From the NCBI GenBank assembly GCA_035041965.1, contig JAPYMA010002374.1:1-64000 (forward strand): a DNA stretch of 64,000 bases, written 5' to 3'. Position 1 is the stretch's first letter. Every line of letters begins with the position of its first letter. A program made the translations under genes and the position numbers. A model generated the notes under the pieces. It ran no database searches. It worked only from the letters and a program-made list of their open reading frames with translations, and had not been told where the DNA came from. Below, in pieces: positions 61,165 through 64,000 of this stretch. This DNA is from Anisakis pegreffii (lineage: Eukaryota; Nematoda; Chromadorea; Rhabditida; Anisakidae).

Positions 61165-64000
61165 GTAATACTCGAGAGTATATTCGAACGTTATGTTTTT
61201 ATCATTGAATATTGCTAGTAATGCGCATCAGTGATGAGATCTACTAGGTTTCCAGTGAGTTTGAATGCGATTTTGCACTCATTCTTTGAGAAGCAAAGAC
61301 TAAATTCATTCAGAACATATGGTGCAGTTTATTCAGACGCGACTGTTTTTTATTCAAAATTTTTAGAAGTTTATTTTTTATTTTTAAAATCACCCAACCT
61401 TAGCCCGTTCTGGTAATCAGATAGTGCTTCATTGATCTTCGCTTATTGTAAAAACTAAGTATCGTTTCCGAAAATTGTCATGAGATGTAATTGCTCCATC
61501 ACTGATGAATGTAGATGATAGCTTTTGACGCTTAAACATTTGTATTACTTATCACTATTTTGCAACTTTGATTCAACTGAATTCACATTTTGTGAGTATC
61601 CCTCAATCCGACACTTTAGAAAATTCACTGGGGTTAAATCAATCCTTGCAAGCAAGTGGAAAATGATGTATTGCTTGAGTGAAACACTTCGGTGATATTA
61701 TTATCAATCATTTTTGAGATATTTCATCGATTTTTCCAAACTTTGGAAGTTTTTCTATGTAATGTTCAGCAAAACCATCCTTGGAACGTTCGGTTTTGAT
61801 TATTTGTCATTGTATTATAGTAAACGTAAAACTTAGATTACTGAATTGAGAATGCAGAAATGTCGTGATTATTTTTTTAGTTTTATTGTGTTGTAAGCGG
61901 TTGTAGTTTTGCACTATCTAGACTGTGAACATCATATTCTGAGGATTGCAGTTGAAATATTGTTGTTGTTTGAAGATATTTTATTTTTGATTTCGAATAG
62001 ATTTTATACATTGACAGAAATTGTTCGTTTATTGTGATATTAATTTATTCCATTTGGTTGTGTCGTGTAATCTTTTGAAAAAATCATTCCTATAATAGCG
62101 CGAGATCTTAGCTCGCATAAATATGGATAAACATATGAGTACATATACGCATATTCGTGTATATTCGTTCATAATGTTGACCGATTCTTATTTTGACGTG
62201 AATAATAGTATCTGGTGGCATCGATAGATTCCGCGCTTGCTTAGAAACGCGGAATACAAATCTGATAATTGAATGCATGTTCAATTTCATTCCAATTCCA
62301 CCAGTCTCTGTCTGTTCCGTTCTGAAGCACTCTGTTGAGATGTCGTCAAGCTGCTGCTTCAAACGTCGTCGAAAATTTCGTTGCAAGACGTTATTGGTGT
62401 GCTAGAAATTGTATTTCAATGTGATAGAATTTTATAAGTCCAATATCTGTATTTCATCTTGTCGTTAGTCGTAGTGTTTTGTAGTACTGAACGGTGTCTT
62501 CAGTGAACGGATATCGTTCTTGCATCATTATTAATTACTATTATTGTTAATATTATAACTGTTGCTATTTTTTTGGCTTAATTTTGAGATTCGTTACCTA
62601 CTTTACATACAATAATTTGTATTATATTACATTGCAAATGAGTGTTTTTGAAATGAAAATAAAGTCTCTGAATGTGTGCATTATGTGGCATAACAACAGA
62701 TTTCTTGTGGTTTCCCATTAATTCAAGACTGCAAAAGATATGATTTGAGTACATCTGAAAGAAAGTCATGAGCTTCAAGCTCTTACAATTTTCTCAGGCG
62801 AAGTGATCTAATCTCAATGAGCAAGATCTGCTAAATGGAAATTCACAAAACTGACATTTATCTATTATGAGGAAAACAGAGTTTTTAATTACTATTATTG
62901 TAAGAAGTAAACAATAATCGTCTATGAAAAAGGTTGTTTTTAAAGTTATCATAAAAAGAATTTCAAAGAATTTCCAGAGAAGGAATTTATGAAGTTGCCA
63001 GAAGAAAAATTCCGTAAGATTCCCGAACAATGAGTGTGCAAAATCTCACGCAGATGGAATGTAATCTGCTTGTTAATATACCAACGGCGAGATAACTGAT
63101 AGATCAAACCTCAAATCTATAGCCATTCTGGCGATTGATTCATGAAAAAGTGCTCGAATCCAGTGACGATTACCGATAACCGTTGATATTTTGAAACAAG
63201 CATTCTGCTGAAGAAACTCGATGATGTGTGGATTGGGAGTGTTGAAAATGAGGATGTGACATGCTTGTATAAATGTATTTCTGATCACCATGGAGGAGAT
63301 CAAAAGGAGATTGTTCTTATGATCAGCAAAACCTCTCGAGAACATCTATGTTTTGGGGGTATTTTCCAGTGATAAAGTTGAGATATTGAGTTCTCTTATC
63401 GTTCCAATGATGTAGCTCAGTATCTAAGCACAGAGAATGCCTTGTATCCGATGGTAGCAACAGCAAACCTGACCATTCACTGATATATCTATGCTAGCGT
63501 ATTTCTGATCGCAGACTGAATTAACCGATAACATTAAGCCAGTAATCGTTCTGGATCAATCGTAAACAACGATTTTGATTAATTTAACCGAATAGATCCA
63601 CAGCTATCGGCATATTAAACATTTCCTACTAATTGTAAGCAACAATGCTCGTTACCATAAATGTTGTGAATAATCGAACATAATCGAGTTCCCATTCAAT
63701 GAATAATTCTGACTAGAATGATCATGTCGTCGATCATCTAGCGTAATCGACAAACCATCCGCTGAACGTTTTGTCCGATATGCTACACTACAAAACGATT
63801 GAAAAATTCCCAATAGTCTGATAAATTTATCTCTTTGAATTGTTTTGAAATGCGAATCAAAGATGACTGGATACTTTCGAATGACGTTCATGCTGTTTGT
63901 TTGGAGTTATGCGAATGCCATTGACATTGACGTTGCTGTATGCTCAATCTTATTCAGATTGCTGTTGATGTGATTGATATTGTGTTGATAGACTTAAGAC
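61165..64000. other. No supported gene
   Basis: AT-rich sequence. Minus-strand frames at 62,108-62,386, 63,073-63,345 and 63,652-63,891 are open for 79-92 codons but unrecognised. On the plus strand an ATG at 62,340 opens a short Cys/Arg-rich frame (MSSSCCFKRRRKFRCK) that could be the first exon of a gene extending beyond the window. None has enough support to call. Confidence 0.4.

Noticed and set aside
62340..62403. Short Cys/Arg-rich plus-strand frame, possible first exon of a type II membrane protein
   Set aside because: Only about 20 codons, and no downstream exon could be identified in the window.
63073..63891. Two minus-strand frames of 79-90 codons
   Set aside because: Unrecognised sequence without splice context; could be exons of a gene outside the window but not supportable here.

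Overview
This window is nuclear DNA of a metazoan, most likely a nematode. The DNA is AT-rich with many short spliceosomal introns. Several genes have a splice-acceptor sequence directly before the ATG, as expected for spliced-leader trans-splicing. Two of the genes belong to families expanded in nematodes (patched-related transporters and FkbM-type methyltransferases). The species cannot be named from sequence alone.

Left part (1-15,000) is accessory DNA. It holds a GC-rich, intron-containing gene (5,088-7,017) of an unrecognised family and a decayed, frameshifted relative of it at about 777-1,712. The coding exons of the intact copy are packed end to end with perfect inverted repeats, and one stem occurs at the matching place in both copies with different bases. 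Around them lie a 291-bp tract without any G, a 20-bp-arm palindrome, a coding-like region with shifting frame and an A-rich tail, a trio of hairpins near 12.0-12.3 kb, and an array of 404-bp double units at 13.1-14.7 kb.

Right part (15,178-61,164) is a dense run of conserved single-copy genes whose exon chains I could join without a frame break, apart from one unresolved junction. In order: citron-like Rho effector (+, 35 exons, coiled coil-C1-PH-CNH, no kinase domain seen); VTI1 Qb-SNARE (-); mitochondrial ribosomal protein uS7m (-); Mediator subunit MED4 (+); FkbM-domain methyltransferase (-); patched-related sterol-sensing-domain protein (+); CDC50/TMEM30 flippase subunit (-); V-ATPase subunit C (+). 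uS7m and MED4 are divergent over about 500 bp. Citron/VTI1 and MED4/FkbM are convergent. I see no operon-like spacing. The genes do not form one pathway, although VTI1, CDC50 and the V-ATPase all serve the endomembrane system and citron serves cytokinesis and actomyosin control.

The last 2.8 kb (61,165-64,000) and several 1-3 kb intergenic stretches hold no gene I can support. All exon boundaries were read by eye from splice signals and frame; none was checked against transcripts.
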